In this document: positions 16,461 through 25,841 of the stretch, in pieces
Numbering within the stretch: the first letter of the stretch is position 1
Layout of the letters: each line of letters opens with the position of its first letter
Assembly: GCA_025666215.1 (NCBI GenBank)
Contig: CP102593.1
Coordinates: 1,129,001-1,193,000 of the forward strand
Source: Xanthomonas campestris pv. phormiicola
Lineage (GTDB): Bacteria; Pseudomonadota; Gammaproteobacteria; Xanthomonadales; Xanthomonadaceae
Reading direction: 5' to 3'
Length of the DNA: 64,000 nt
Position numbers and translations under genes: made by a program
The notes under the pieces: model-generated
Told to the model about the DNA's origin: nothing
The model's database searches: none
What the model saw: only the letters and a program-made list of their open reading frames with translations

Positions 16461-18632
16461 ATGAACCCAGGCCCTTTCGCCCAGGTCGCCACCGCCGCGC
16501 CGTCGCCGGCCAACGAGGCGATCCCCGACTACGTTCTGCAACTCGAACGCAGCGCCAGCTATCTGCCGGCCGAGCAGATCCCGCTGCTGCGGCGCGCGTG
16601 GGAAGTGGGCGCGGCCGCGCATGCCGGGCAGACCCGCAAGTCGGGCGAGCCCTACATCACCCATCCGGTGGCGGTGGCCGGCGTGCTGGCCGAACTCGGC
16701 CTGGACGTGGAAGCGCTGATCGCCGCGATCCTGCACGACACCATCGAAGACACGCCGCTGACCCGCGCCGAACTGGCCGCCGAATTCGGCGAGGCGGTCG
16801 CCGAGCTGGTCGATGGCGTCACCAAGCTGGACAAGCTGAAGTTCCGCGACCGCCAGGAAGCGGCGGCCGAGAGCTTCCGCAAGATGTTGCTGGCGATGTC
16901 GCGCGACCTGCGCGTGATCATGATCAAGCTCGCCGACCGCCTGCACAACATGCGCACGCTCGGCGCGCAGAGCGCCGAGGCGCGCAGCCGCATCGCCCGC
17001 GAGACGCTGGAGATCTATGCGCCGATCGCGCAGCGCCTGGGCATGAGCCTGATGAAGTCCGAGCTGCAGAACCTCGGCTTCCGCGCGCTGCACCCATGGC
17101 GCCACGCGATCATCGAAAAGCACATCCGCAGCCAGCCGGTGGTGCGCCGCGAGTCGATGGCGCAGGTGGAGGTGCAGCTGTCGCAGCGGCTGGCCAAGGA
17201 GGGGCTGGAGCATCGCCTGGTCAGCCGGATCAAGACCCCGTGGAGCATCTACAACAAGATGCGCGACGAGAACAAATCCTTCGACCAGGTGATGGACGTG
17301 TTCGGCTTCCGCCTGGTGGTGCGCGGGGTGCCGGACTGCTACCACGCGCTGGGCGCGGTGCACGCCACGTTCAAGCCGCTGGACGCGCGCTTCCGCGACT
17401 TCATCGCCATTCCCAAGGCCAACGGCTACCAGTCGCTGCATACGGTGCTGTTCGGCCCCTACGGCTCGCCGATCGAGGTGCAGATCCGCACCGAGGAAAT
17501 GGACCTGATCGCCGAGCGCGGCGTGGCCGCGCACTGGACCTACAAGTTCGGCGGCGATTCGCCCAACAGCGCGCAGAGCCGCGCGCATGCGTGGATCGTC
17601 GAATTGATCGAATCGCAGCGCGCGGCCGGCTCGTCGCTGGAATTCCTGGACAACGTCAAGGTCGACCTGTTCCCGGACGAGGTCTACCTGTTCACGCCGA
17701 AGGGCAAGATCCTGGCGCTGCCGCGCAATTCCACCGCGCTGGATTTCGCCTATGCGGTGCATACCGACGTCGGCAACCGCGCGGTGGCCTCGCGGGTGGA
17801 CAAGAAGCTGGTGCCGCTGCGCACCAAGCTGGTCAGCGGGCAGACCGTGGAAGTGATCACCGCGCGTTCGGCCACGCCCAAGCCGCAGTGGCTGGAGTTC
17901 GTGGTCAGCAGCAAGGCGCGCACCGCGATCCGCCACCAGCTCAAGCAGCTCGAGCACGAGGACGCGGTGCAGCTCGGCCACCGCATGCTCGACCGCGCGC
18001 TGGAGGCGATGGACAGCGCGCTGGAGCGATTGCCGAAGGGGCGCCTGGACGCCTTCCTCAGCGAGCACCGCTACCCGCGCCTGGAAGCGCTGCTGGCCGA
18101 CATCGCGCTCGGCAACTGGATGCCGAACCAGGCCGCGCAGGCGTTGATGGCGTATGCGGAACTGCGCGGCGGCGGCCACTCCAAGCATTCGCAGGAAAAG
18201 ATCCTGATCAACGGCACCGAGCGCGGCGTGGTCAGCTTCGCCAACTGCTGCCAGCCGATTCCCGGCGACGAGATCATGGGCTACCACACCGCCGGCAAGG
18301 GCATCGTGGTGCACCGGCTGGACTGTCCGAACCTGGCCGAACTGCGCAAGTCGCCGGAGCGCTGGGTGCCGATCGGCTGGGACACCAGCGTCATCGGCGA
18401 CTACGACACCGCGCTGGTGGTGGACGTGGAGAACCGCACCGGGGTGCTGGCGCAATTGGCCGCGGCGATCGCGCAGAGCCAGTCCAACATCGAGCGCGTG
18501 GACTATCTGGACCGCGACTTCAACGCCGCGGTGCTGCGCTTCAACATCCAGGTGCGCGACCGCAACCATCTGGCGGAAGTGATGCGCCGGCTGCGGCGGC
18601 TGACCGCGGTGCAGAGCGTGCGGCGCCAGTAG
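16461..18632 (+). CDS. spoT: Bifunctional (p)ppGpp synthetase/hydrolase SpoT
   Basis: Controls the stringent-response alarmone. The 723-residue protein has, in order, an HD hydrolase domain (HAGQTRKSGEPYITHPVAVA and the catalytic HDTIED), a synthetase domain (RIKTPWSIYNKM, FGFRLVV, NGYQSLHTVLFGP), a TGS domain (VYLFTPKGKILALP), a conserved cysteine domain (FANCCQPIPGDEIMGYHT) and a C-terminal ACT domain (TGVLAQLAAAIAQSQSNIERV). The intact HD motif indicates hydrolase activity; the synthetase motifs look conserved, so it may be bifunctional. It follows rpoZ, as in E. coli. Confidence 0.95.
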   Translation: MNPGPFAQVATAAPSPANEAIPDYVLQLERSASYLPAEQIPLLRRAWEVGAAAHAGQTRKSGEPYITHPVAVAGVLAELGLDVEALIAAILHDTIEDTPLTRAELAAEFGEAVAELVDGVTKLDKLKFRDRQEAAAESFRKMLLAMSRDLRVIMIKLADRLHNMRTLGAQSAEARSRIARETLEIYAPIAQRLGMSLMKSELQNLGFRALHPWRHAIIEKHIRSQPVVRRESMAQVEVQLSQRLAKEGLEHRLVSRIKTPWSIYNKMRDENKSFDQVMDVFGFRLVVRGVPDCYHALGAVHATFKPLDARFRDFIAIPKANGYQSLHTVLFGPYGSPIEVQIRTEEMDLIAERGVAAHWTYKFGGDSPNSAQSRAHAWIVELIESQRAAGSSLEFLDNVKVDLFPDEVYLFTPKGKILALPRNSTALDFAYAVHTDVGNRAVASRVDKKLVPLRTKLVSGQTVEVITARSATPKPQWLEFVVSSKARTAIRHQLKQLEHEDAVQLGHRMLDRALEAMDSALERLPKGRLDAFLSEHRYPRLEALLADIALGNWMPNQAAQALMAYAELRGGGHSKHSQEKILINGTERGVVSFANCCQPIPGDEIMGYHTAGKGIVVHRLDCPNLAELRKSPERWVPIGWDTSVIGDYDTALVVDVENRTGVLAQLAAAIAQSQSNIERVDYLDRDFNAAVLRFNIQVRDRNHLAEVMRRLRRLTAVQSVRRQ

Positions 18633-18634
18633 TG

Positions 18635-18719
18635 GAGCCGGGATTGGGGATTCGGGATTGGGGATTCGCAAGGGCGCGGTAGCTGCGCTTTTGTGGGAGG
18701 GCCTTCAGCCCCGACGCCT
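18635..18719 (+). repeat. GGGATTGGGGATTCGG repeat after spoT plus a GTGGGAGGGCCTTCAG element
   Basis: A GAGCCGGGATTGGGG-type repeat starts 3 bp after the spoT stop (18635-18669). It is followed by TGTGGGAGGGCCTTCAGCCC (about 18692-18711), a half-palindrome resembling the REP family with different internal bases. The remaining bases to the heptamer array at 18841 hold an A/T-rich patch but no ORF of note; together these fill the 334-bp gap before ridA. Confidence 0.8.
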
Positions 18720-18840
18720 TGCCGATAGAGTGTCCGGGCTGAGCTCCTGCTGCAGAAAGCGTTTGCGCCGGAACCCGCAAAAAATGGCCTTTTTGCAGCA
18801 AACCGCTTGACAGCGATTTGCCCCACGGCAGCATCCTGCC

Positions 18841-18933
18841 GTCCCGAGTCCCGAGTCCCGAGTCCCGAGTCCCGAGTCCCGAGTCCCGAGTCCCGAGTCC
18901 CGAGTCCCGAGTCCCGAGTCCCGAGTCCCGAGT
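18841..18933 (+). repeat. Tandem array of 13 perfect 7-bp units (GTCCCGA)
   Basis: 93 bp made of thirteen identical copies of GTCCCGA plus GT. It ends 33 bp before the ridA ATG, just ahead of an A/T-rich TAAAAT (18933-18938) that could be a -10 element. The same heptamer occurs in two or three copies at 26661-26692, 43029-43047 and 43121-43146. A perfect array of this length is expected to vary in copy number. Confidence 0.95.
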
Positions 18934-18966
18934 AAAATACCCATTCCTTTTTCCGTTGGAGCCGCC

Positions 18967-19350
18967 ATGTCCCGCCAGATCATCCACACCGAGCAGGCGC
19001 CGGCCGCGATCGGTCCGTATTCGCAGGCGGTGCGCGCCGGCAACACGGTGTATTTCTCCGGCCAGATCCCGCTGGATCCGGCGACCGGCGAGGTCGTGCC
19101 CGGCGATGTCGGCGTGCAGGCGCGCCGCGCCTTCGACAACCTCAAGGCGGTGGCCGAAGCGGCCGGCGGTTCGCTCGACCGGGTCGTGCGGCTGGGCCTG
19201 TACCTGACCGATCTGTCGCAGTTCGCCCAGGTCAATGCGGTGATGCAGGACTACTTCCAGGCGCCGTTCCCCGCGCGTTCCACCGTCGAAGTGTCCGCGC
19301 TGCCGAAGGGCGTCGGCTTCGAGGTCGATGCGGTGATGGTGCTCGACTGA
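18967..19350 (+). CDS. ridA: RidA family reactive imine/enamine deaminase
   Basis: A 127-residue trimeric RidA/YjgF protein that hydrolyses 2-aminoacrylate and related reactive imines made by PLP enzymes. Conserved landmarks are AIGPYSQAVRAGNTVYFSGQI, a Leu-rich helix with NLKAVAEAAGGSLDRVVRLGLYL and the C-terminal PARSTVEVSALPKGVGFEVDAV, including the arginine in PARSTVEV that binds the substrate carboxylate. recG follows after 9 bp, so they are probably co-transcribed. The heptamer array is in its 5' region and could influence expression. Confidence 0.95.
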   Translation: MSRQIIHTEQAPAAIGPYSQAVRAGNTVYFSGQIPLDPATGEVVPGDVGVQARRAFDNLKAVAEAAGGSLDRVVRLGLYLTDLSQFAQVNAVMQDYFQAPFPARSTVEVSALPKGVGFEVDAVMVLD

Positions 19351-19359
19351 CCTTCGCCC

Positions 19360-21510
19360 GTGCCGCGCGTGCAGGTTCCGGCGCCGGCGTTGTCGGCGGC
19401 AGGCGAGGCGCCGCTGTCGGCGCTGCCGGGCGTCGGCCCGAAGCTCGCCGAGAAGTTCGCCGCGCGCGGCCTGCTGACCCTGCAGGACCTGTGGCTGCAC
19501 CTGCCGCTGCGCTATGAGGACCGCACCCGGCTGACCCCGGTGGCGGCGCTGCAGCCGGGCGTCCCGGCGCAGGTCGAAGTGCGGGTGGAGGCGGTGGATC
19601 GCGGTTTCCGCTACCGGCCGATGCTGCGCGTGGCGGTCGCCGACGACTCGCGCGCCACCCTGGTGCTGCGCTTCTTCCAGTTCCGCGCCGCGCAGGTGGC
19701 GCAGTTCGCGGTGGGCGCGCGGTTGCGCGCGTTCGGCACGCCCAAGCCGGGCCAGCATGGCCTGGAGATCGTGCACCCGAGTTACCAGATCCTCGGCGGC
19801 GACGCCGCCGCGGGTCTGGACGACAGCCTGGACCCGGTGTATCCGGCGGTCGAAGGCATCGGCCCGGCGACGCTGCGCAAGCTGATCGGGCAGGCGCTGG
19901 ACCGATTGCCCGACGAAGCGTCGCTGGAGCTGCTGCCGGCGGCGATGCTGGCCGAACTGGGGCTGCCGTCGTTGCGCAGCGCGCTGCTGATCGCGCACCG
20001 GCCGCCGCCGCAGGCCGACCTGGGCGCGCTCGCCGCCGGCCTGCATCCGGCGCAACAGCGGTTGGCGCTGGAAGAGCTGTTGGCCCACCACCTGAGCCTG
20101 CGTCGCCAGCGCATCGCCCTGCAGCGGCAGCGTTCGCCGTCGCTGCGCGGGCGCGGCCTGCTGGCCAGGCGCCTGCAGCAGGCGCTGCCGTTCCAGCTCA
20201 CCGGTGCGCAGCAGCGGGTGTTCGCGCAGATCCGCGCCGACCTGGAAAAGCCCTCGCCGATGCTGCGCCTGGTGCAGGGCGACGTCGGCAGCGGCAAGAC
20301 CGTGGTGGCGGCGCTGGCGGCGATGCTGGCGGTGGACAAGGGCAAGCAGGCGGCGCTGGCGGCGCCGACCGAACTGCTCGCCGAACAGCACCTGGCGAAC
20401 CTGCGCGCCTGGCTGGAGCCGCTGGGCATCCGCGTCGCCTGGCTGGCCGGCAAGGTCACCGGCAAGGCGCGCGCCGCGGTGCTGGCGCAGATCGCCTCGG
20501 GCGAGGCGCAGGTGGTGGTCGGCACGCACGCGCTGATGCAGGCCGCAGTGGCCTTCCACGACCTGGCCCTGGCCATCGTCGACGAGCAGCACCGCTTCGG
20601 CGTGCACCAGCGCCTGGCGCTGCGCGACAAGGGCGCTACTGGCGCCGGCGTGCCGCACCAGTTGGTGATGACCGCCACCCCGATCCCGCGCACGCTGGCG
20701 ATGGCCGCCTACGCCGACCTGGACGTGTCGGCGATCGACGAACTGCCGCCCGGGCGCACCCCGGTGCAGACCATCGTGCTCAGCGCCGAGCGCCGCCCGG
20801 AGCTGGTGCAACGGATCCGCGTGGCCTGCGCCGAAGGCCGCCAGGCGTACTGGGTATGCACCCTGATCGACGAGGCCGAAGACAGCGACAAGCCGGCGCA
20901 GGGACAGGGCGCCGGCAACCGCATCGATGCCAGCGCCGCGCAGGCCACCTACGAGACCTTGTCGGCGCAGCTGCCGGAACTGAAGGTGGGCCTGGTGCAC
21001 GGGCGCATGAAGGGCGCCGAGAAGCAGGCGGCGATGCGCGCGTTCAAGCAGGGCGAGATCGACCTGCTGGTCGCCACCACGGTGATCGAGGTCGGCGTCG
21101 ACGTGCCCAACGCCTCGCTGATGATCATCGAGAACGCCGAGCGGCTGGGCCTGGCGCAGCTTCACCAGCTGCGCGGCCGGGTCGGGCGCGGCGCGGCCGC
21201 GTCGAGCTGCGTGCTGATGTACCAGGCGCCGCTGTCGGCGATGGCGCGGCAGCGGTTGCAGACCATGCGCCAGACCAACGACGGCTTCGTCATCGCCGAG
21301 AAGGACCTGGAGCTGCGCGGCCCCGGCGAACTGCTCGGCACCCGCCAGACCGGCCTGGCCGCGTTCCGCGTCGCCGACCTGGCGCGCGACGCCGGCCTGC
21401 TGCCGCGGGTGCATGCGCTGGCCGAACGGCTGCTGGCCGAGTCGCCGGCCCTGGCCGATCGCATCGTCGCGCGCTGGGTCGGCGGCGCGGCGCGGTTCGC
21501 GGGGGCGTAG
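19360..21510 (+). CDS. recG: ATP-dependent DNA helicase RecG
   Basis: Branch-migration helicase that reverses stalled forks. The 716-residue protein has an N-terminal wedge domain (LPLRYEDRTRLTPV to about residue 230) and two helicase lobes. Helicase motifs are GDVGSGKTVVA (Walker A), DEQHRFGVHQR (DEQH box), TATPIPRTLA (motif III), TTVIEVGVDVPNA and QLRGRVGRG (motif VI). The start is the GTG at 19360 (a second in-frame GTG lies 9 bp on). It is 9 bp after ridA. A GGGATTT-type repeat begins immediately at the stop. Confidence 0.95.
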   Translation: MPRVQVPAPALSAAGEAPLSALPGVGPKLAEKFAARGLLTLQDLWLHLPLRYEDRTRLTPVAALQPGVPAQVEVRVEAVDRGFRYRPMLRVAVADDSRATLVLRFFQFRAAQVAQFAVGARLRAFGTPKPGQHGLEIVHPSYQILGGDAAAGLDDSLDPVYPAVEGIGPATLRKLIGQALDRLPDEASLELLPAAMLAELGLPSLRSALLIAHRPPPQADLGALAAGLHPAQQRLALEELLAHHLSLRRQRIALQRQRSPSLRGRGLLARRLQQALPFQLTGAQQRVFAQIRADLEKPSPMLRLVQGDVGSGKTVVAALAAMLAVDKGKQAALAAPTELLAEQHLANLRAWLEPLGIRVAWLAGKVTGKARAAVLAQIASGEAQVVVGTHALMQAAVAFHDLALAIVDEQHRFGVHQRLALRDKGATGAGVPHQLVMTATPIPRTLAMAAYADLDVSAIDELPPGRTPVQTIVLSAERRPELVQRIRVACAEGRQAYWVCTLIDEAEDSDKPAQGQGAGNRIDASAAQATYETLSAQLPELKVGLVHGRMKGAEKQAAMRAFKQGEIDLLVATTVIEVGVDVPNASLMIIENAERLGLAQLHQLRGRVGRGAAASSCVLMYQAPLSAMARQRLQTMRQTNDGFVIAEKDLELRGPGELLGTRQTGLAAFRVADLARDAGLLPRVHALAERLLAESPALADRIVARWVGGAARFAGA

Positions 21511-21590
21511 GAGCCGGGATTTGGAATTCGGGATTGGGGAACGGCCGCGCCTTGCGACTCCCGAATCCCGAATTCCCAATCCCGGCTTTC
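21511..21590 (+). repeat. Inverted GAGCCGGGATTTGG / CCAATCCCGGCTTTC repeat pair after recG
   Basis: GAGCCGGGATTTGGAATTCG at the recG stop and the complementary GAATTCCCAATCCCGGCTTT ending near 21587 form a hairpin with an arm near 27 bp and a short loop. The same family occurs after pepP, yicC and spoT. It may act as a terminator or mRNA 3' stabiliser. Confidence 0.85.
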
Positions 21591-21647
21591 CACGGCCGCG
21601 CCGCAATGCCAGACTCGGCGGCCGAACGGAATGACGAAGAATCACGC

Positions 21648-22586
21648 ATGAGCGACAAGATTCCCCTGCTGATCGACACCGATCCCGGCGTGGACGATGC
21701 CCTGGCCCTGCTGATGGCCTTCGCCGACCAGCGCCACGCGGTGGTCGGCCTGACCATCGCCGCCGGCAACGTCGGCCTGCAGCACACCGTGCGCAATGCG
21801 CTGAAGCTGTGCGAAGTGGCCGGGCGCGAGGACGTGCCGGTGTTCGCCGGCTGCGCCGACCCGTTGCTGCATCCGGCGGTGGACGCCGCCCACGTGCACG
21901 GCCTGGACGGCTTCGGCGATGTCGATCTGGCGCCGGCGGCGCGCGCCGCGCAGAGCGAGCACGCGGCCCTGGCGATCCTGCGCCTGTCGCACCACTATGC
22001 CTGCGCGCTGCTGCTGGTCGCGCTCGGCCCGCTGACCAACATCGCCCTGGCGCTGAAGCTGGATCCGACCCTGCCGCAGCGGGTGCGCCGCTTCGTGGTG
22101 ATGGGCGGGGCGATCACCTGCCACGGCAACATCACCCCGGCCGCCGAGTTCAACATCGCCTTCGACCCGGAAGCGGCGCACATCGTGTTTTCCGGGTTCC
22201 CGCACATCGAGGTCGCCGACTGGGAGGCGACCGTCGCCCATGGCCTGCCGCACCGCGAGGTCGAGCAGTGGCTGGCCGCCGATGCCGACAAGGCGCGTTT
22301 CTACGAGGCGATCTCGCGCAAGACCCGGCTGTGGTCGGAGGATTCGCGCGGCGAGCACTGGTATGCCGCCGATGCGCTGGCGATGGCCTGGGCGCTGCAG
22401 CCCGAGGGCGCGCTGGAGGTGCAGTCGCGGCCGCTGCAGGTCGAACTGGCCGGGGTCCACAGCCGCGGCGCCACCCTGGTCGACTGGAACCGCCAGCTCG
22501 GCCTGGCCGACAACGCGACCATGCTGATCCGCTACGACCAGGCCCGTTTCCAGGCGCTGGCGCGCGCGGCGGTCGGCGCCGGTTGA
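21648..22586 (+). CDS. Nucleoside hydrolase (IUNH family)
   Basis: Hydrolyses the N-glycosidic bond of ribonucleosides to free base and ribose, for nucleoside salvage. The 312-residue protein begins MSDKIPLLIDTDPGVDDALALLMA, the calcium and ribose binding DTDPGxDD signature of this family. Later conserved parts are VALGPLTNIALAL, RRFVVMGGAI, PAAEFNIAFDPEAA and the C-terminal WYAADALAMAW (the last calcium ligand Asp). Pyrimidine or purine preference cannot be read. The ATG at 21648 begins the conserved block. The next gene, rpmE, has its own promoter. Confidence 0.93.
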   Translation: MSDKIPLLIDTDPGVDDALALLMAFADQRHAVVGLTIAAGNVGLQHTVRNALKLCEVAGREDVPVFAGCADPLLHPAVDAAHVHGLDGFGDVDLAPAARAAQSEHAALAILRLSHHYACALLLVALGPLTNIALALKLDPTLPQRVRRFVVMGGAITCHGNITPAAEFNIAFDPEAAHIVFSGFPHIEVADWEATVAHGLPHREVEQWLAADADKARFYEAISRKTRLWSEDSRGEHWYAADALAMAWALQPEGALEVQSRPLQVELAGVHSRGATLVDWNRQLGLADNATMLIRYDQARFQALARAAVGAG

Positions 22587-22669
22587 GCCGGGCGGCTTGC
22601 GGGCGCGGGCGCCCGCGGGCCGGGTTGGCACCCCGGTACCGGCCGGCGTGGAGTCCGAGCAAGTTGTCC

Positions 22670-22699
22670 TTGCACGCAGGCCGGGTGGCTTGCTATAGT
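22670..22699 (+). promoter_or_regulatory. Promoter of rpmE
   Basis: TTGCAC at 22670-22675 and TATAGT at 22694-22699 with an 18-bp spacer; the start codon follows at 22737. No Zur-type palindrome was noticed. Confidence 0.7.
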
Positions 22700-22736
22700 T
22701 TCCCTCTTGTCCAGCAGCCCCCTACGGTGCGAGCCC

Positions 22737-22979
22737 ATGAAGGCCGACATCCATCCCAAGTACCACAACGTCGTGTTTCACGACGTCACCTCCGATTTCA
22801 AGATCCTGACCCGTTCGACCATGTCCTCGAAGGACACGGTCAAGTGGGAGGACGGCGAAGAATATCCGCTGGTCAAGGTCGAAATTTCCTCGGCTTCGCA
22901 CCCGTTCTACACGGGCAAGCACAAGGTCATCGACACCAGCGGCCGCATCGACAAGTTCCAGAAGCGCTACGCGCGCTGA
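22737..22979 (+). CDS. rpmE2: 50S ribosomal protein L31, type B (zinc-free)
   Basis: An 80-residue L31 of the type B form: [17 protein letters not shown], a [28 protein letters not shown] core and [15 protein letters not shown] at the end. The CxxC zinc ligands of type A L31 are absent. Xanthomonads commonly encode the type B form. Flanked by its own promoter and a strong terminator, so it is a single-gene unit. Confidence 0.95.
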   Translation: MKADIHPKYHNVVFHDVTSDFKILTRSTMSSKDTVKWEDGEEYPLVKVEISSASHPFYTGKHKVIDTSGRIDKFQKRYAR

Positions 22980-23000
22980 TCGAGCGGTCGAAGTGGTAAA

Positions 23001-23032
23001 GAAGGCCGCGCCCTGCGCGGCCTTCTTTTTTT
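23001..23032 (+). terminator. Intrinsic terminator after rpmE
   Basis: GAAGGCCGCG, loop CCCTG, CGCGGCCTTC followed by an eight-T run; begins about 20 bp after the stop. Confidence 0.92.
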
Positions 23033-23174
23033 GGCATCCCCGATGCATCGATTCCCGGCTGTGAGGCCGGCGTAGATTCTCCCGTCCTGGCGATGGCGAG
23101 GATGCAACGCTGTGTCGCCGTCTGGCCCTCGCTCTACGACTTCAGTACGAGCGACTACTCAAATGTTGCTGTGC

Positions 23175-23180
23175 GATAAT
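23175..23180 (+). promoter_or_regulatory. Possible -10 box for gltA
   Basis: GATAAT about 90 bp upstream of the gltA start, with no good -35 hexamer at 16-18 bp. The rest of the 236-bp gap after the rpmE terminator shows no gene. Confidence 0.35.
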
Positions 23181-23268
23181 GGCGCGATCCGTGGTAATTG
23201 CCGTGGACTTCCTTCACGCGTCTGTTCGCAAAGTACGGGCAGGCGCCTTCCACTGAGGAGCGCACACT

Positions 23269-24558
<1,290 letters not shown>

Positions 24559-24586
24559 TCGCGCTGCCGCGGGTCTGTCGCAATCG

Positions 24587-24614
24587 AACGCCCCGCTTCG
24601 CGGGGCGTTTTTTT
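24587..24614 (+). terminator. Intrinsic terminator after gltA
   Basis: AACGCCCCG, a short loop, CGGGGCGTT and a run of seven T. Confidence 0.92.
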
Positions 24615-24639
24615 ATGGGGCGGAGCCTGATGCAGCGGC

Positions 24640-24682
24640 CTTGTCGGGATGCCTCTCGTCGCCACTGAAGTCGCTCCCACAG
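24640..24682 (+). repeat. Partial REP-like palindrome
   Basis: The right half of the GTGGGAGCGA family: CCACTGAAGTCGCTCCCACA with a degraded left half. Part of the 407-bp gap between gltA and the next gene; that gap also holds the interrupted REP and inverted-repeat element listed next, and no ORF of note. Confidence 0.75.
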
Positions 24683-24724
24683 CCTGCATGCAGGCAAGCA
24701 GGTGCCGCACCGAATCGCTTTTCA

Positions 24725-24882
24725 TGTGGGAGCGACTTCAGGGCACCTCTAATAACCTCGATTCCAAAAATTCCGCGCTATGCGCATCAATGACTTGCGA
24801 GTGCTTTGGTCGAGTTTTTGGGGTTATTAGAGGTGCCCTTCAGTCGCGACGGGCGTTACCGGGAATGTCCGTGGCGACCGAT
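24725..24882 (+). repeat. REP-like palindrome interrupted by a 98-bp insertion
   Basis: The left half, TGTGGGAGCGACTTCA, ends at 24740, and the right half, TTCAGTCGCGACGGGCGTTA, resumes at 24839. Joined, with one copy of the shared bases, they rebuild the sequence of the intact REP at 45309, so the segment between them is an insertion. Confidence 0.85.
24741..24838. mobile_element. 98-bp element with 17-bp perfect terminal inverted repeats inside a REP palindrome
   Basis: The ends are GGGCACCTCTAATAACC and its exact reverse complement. The interior is A/T-richer than the surroundings (CCAAAAATT, GAGTTTTTGG) and has no ORF. Flanking TTCA is present on both sides (six shared bases, CTTCAG, if one terminal base pair is counted as flank), as expected of a target-site duplication. 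The size, ends and duplication fit a MITE or a transposon relic mobilised by an insertion sequence elsewhere in the genome. The IS family is not recognised from the ends. Confidence 0.8.
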
Positions 24883-24965
24883 GGCTTGATGCCATACGAG
24901 GCGGCTTCTGCAGGCACCGCTCCGCGATGGCATCATCGAGCCGCAAGGGTCTGGATCGAGCTGCG

Positions 24966-25784
24966 CTACTGCTCGACCGGCACGTCGATCTGCGCCACCA
25001 ACCCATGGCTGTCGGCGTCGTGCATGCGCGCGGTGCCGTCGAGGTCGAGCAGGTAGAAGTGGCCGCGGTCGGTCAGGAAATGCCAGGCCAGTACCTGCCT
25101 GCCGTGGTGTCGGTGGCTGGGATCGCCGGCGGTGACGCGGTCCAGCGTGTGTCCGCTGTCGGCGCACAGGCGGCGGATCAGTTTCATGTAGCGCGGTTCG
25201 TTCTCCAGCGCCGCGGCGATGCGCTCGAGGCGATCGGGCAGGGCGGCGCCGCGGCGCTCGACCTCGGCCTGCATCTGCGGAATCGACAGCGCCACCAGCT
25301 GCGGATGCGCGCGCAGCCAGGCCGAATTCAGTGCGATCAGGTCCTCTTCTTCCGCCAGCGCGAAGAACGCGTCGCCATGCCGGTCGAGCGCATCGCGCGC
25401 CGGGTTGTCGCCGAAGTACTGGCCGTCCATGAACGCCTGCAACGTGGCGTCGTCCATCTGTTCGAGCAGCGCGCGGCTGGCCGCGTACAGCGCCGCATGC
25501 CGGGTTGCCCGCATCGCCTGCAGTCCGCGCCCGACCTGGTCCAGCACCAGCGGATCGGCGTTGCAGTTGTAGACGAACTGGGCGAAGCCGCCGTTTTCCA
25601 CCTGCGCCACGTAGAAGTCGACGTAGTAGCTGCACATCGCATCGGCGGCGATCTCGTCCGGACGCAGCCACTGGTCGAGCTGGGCGTTGATGAAGCTGAT
25701 GTTGGACTGGATCGGCGCGTACGCGTCGTCGCTGTCGAGACTGTTGCGCGAGACGACGATGGCGTCGGGCGGAATGGCGGGCAT
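24966..25784 (-). CDS. DUF4375/DMP19-like protein
   Basis: A 272-residue soluble protein. The central part (residues about 30-160), with YYVDFYVAQVENGGFAQFVYN, resembles DUF4375, the domain of the Neisseria DNA-mimic protein DMP19 (GGFxQxxxN motif). The C-terminal part after about residue 200 (GRQVLAWHFLTDRGHFYLLDLDG) looks like a separate beta-rich segment. Function is unknown; a DNA-mimic role must not be assumed, since the family is broad. The upstream gene on the same strand is 57 bp away, so they may share a transcript. The ATG at 25784 is chosen as it starts the conserved region with a short lead. Confidence 0.65.
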   Translation of the reverse strand: MPAIPPDAIVVSRNSLDSDDAYAPIQSNISFINAQLDQWLRPDEIAADAMCSYYVDFYVAQVENGGFAQFVYNCNADPLVLDQVGRGLQAMRATRHAALYAASRALLEQMDDATLQAFMDGQYFGDNPARDALDRHGDAFFALAEEEDLIALNSAWLRAHPQLVALSIPQMQAEVERRGAALPDRLERIAAALENEPRYMKLIRRLCADSGHTLDRVTAGDPSHRHHGRQVLAWHFLTDRGHFYLLDLDGTARMHDADSHGLVAQIDVPVEQ

Positions 25785-25841
25785 GCAACGGGGTCCGTTG
25801 GCGGAAGGAATCGGTGCGCCGGGCGCGGCGCGCGCGGGCGC

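Noticed and set aside
13080..18671. A minus-strand frame of 1863 codons
   Set aside because: Only its last 130 codons (the VOC protein) are a real gene; the remainder is antisense to yicC, gmk, rpoZ and spoT.
18841..18933. The heptamer array as a CRISPR
   Set aside because: There are no spacers: the 7-bp units are contiguous and identical.
22670..22979. Zur-regulated alternative L31
   Set aside because: The protein is the zinc-free type, but no Zur-like palindrome was seen at the promoter, and xanthomonads commonly use this type as their main L31.
24741..24838. A Rho-independent terminator made by the inverted repeat after gltA
   Set aside because: gltA already has a strong terminator at 24587; the 17-bp arms flank a 64-nt interior and the REP is split around them, which fits insertion better.
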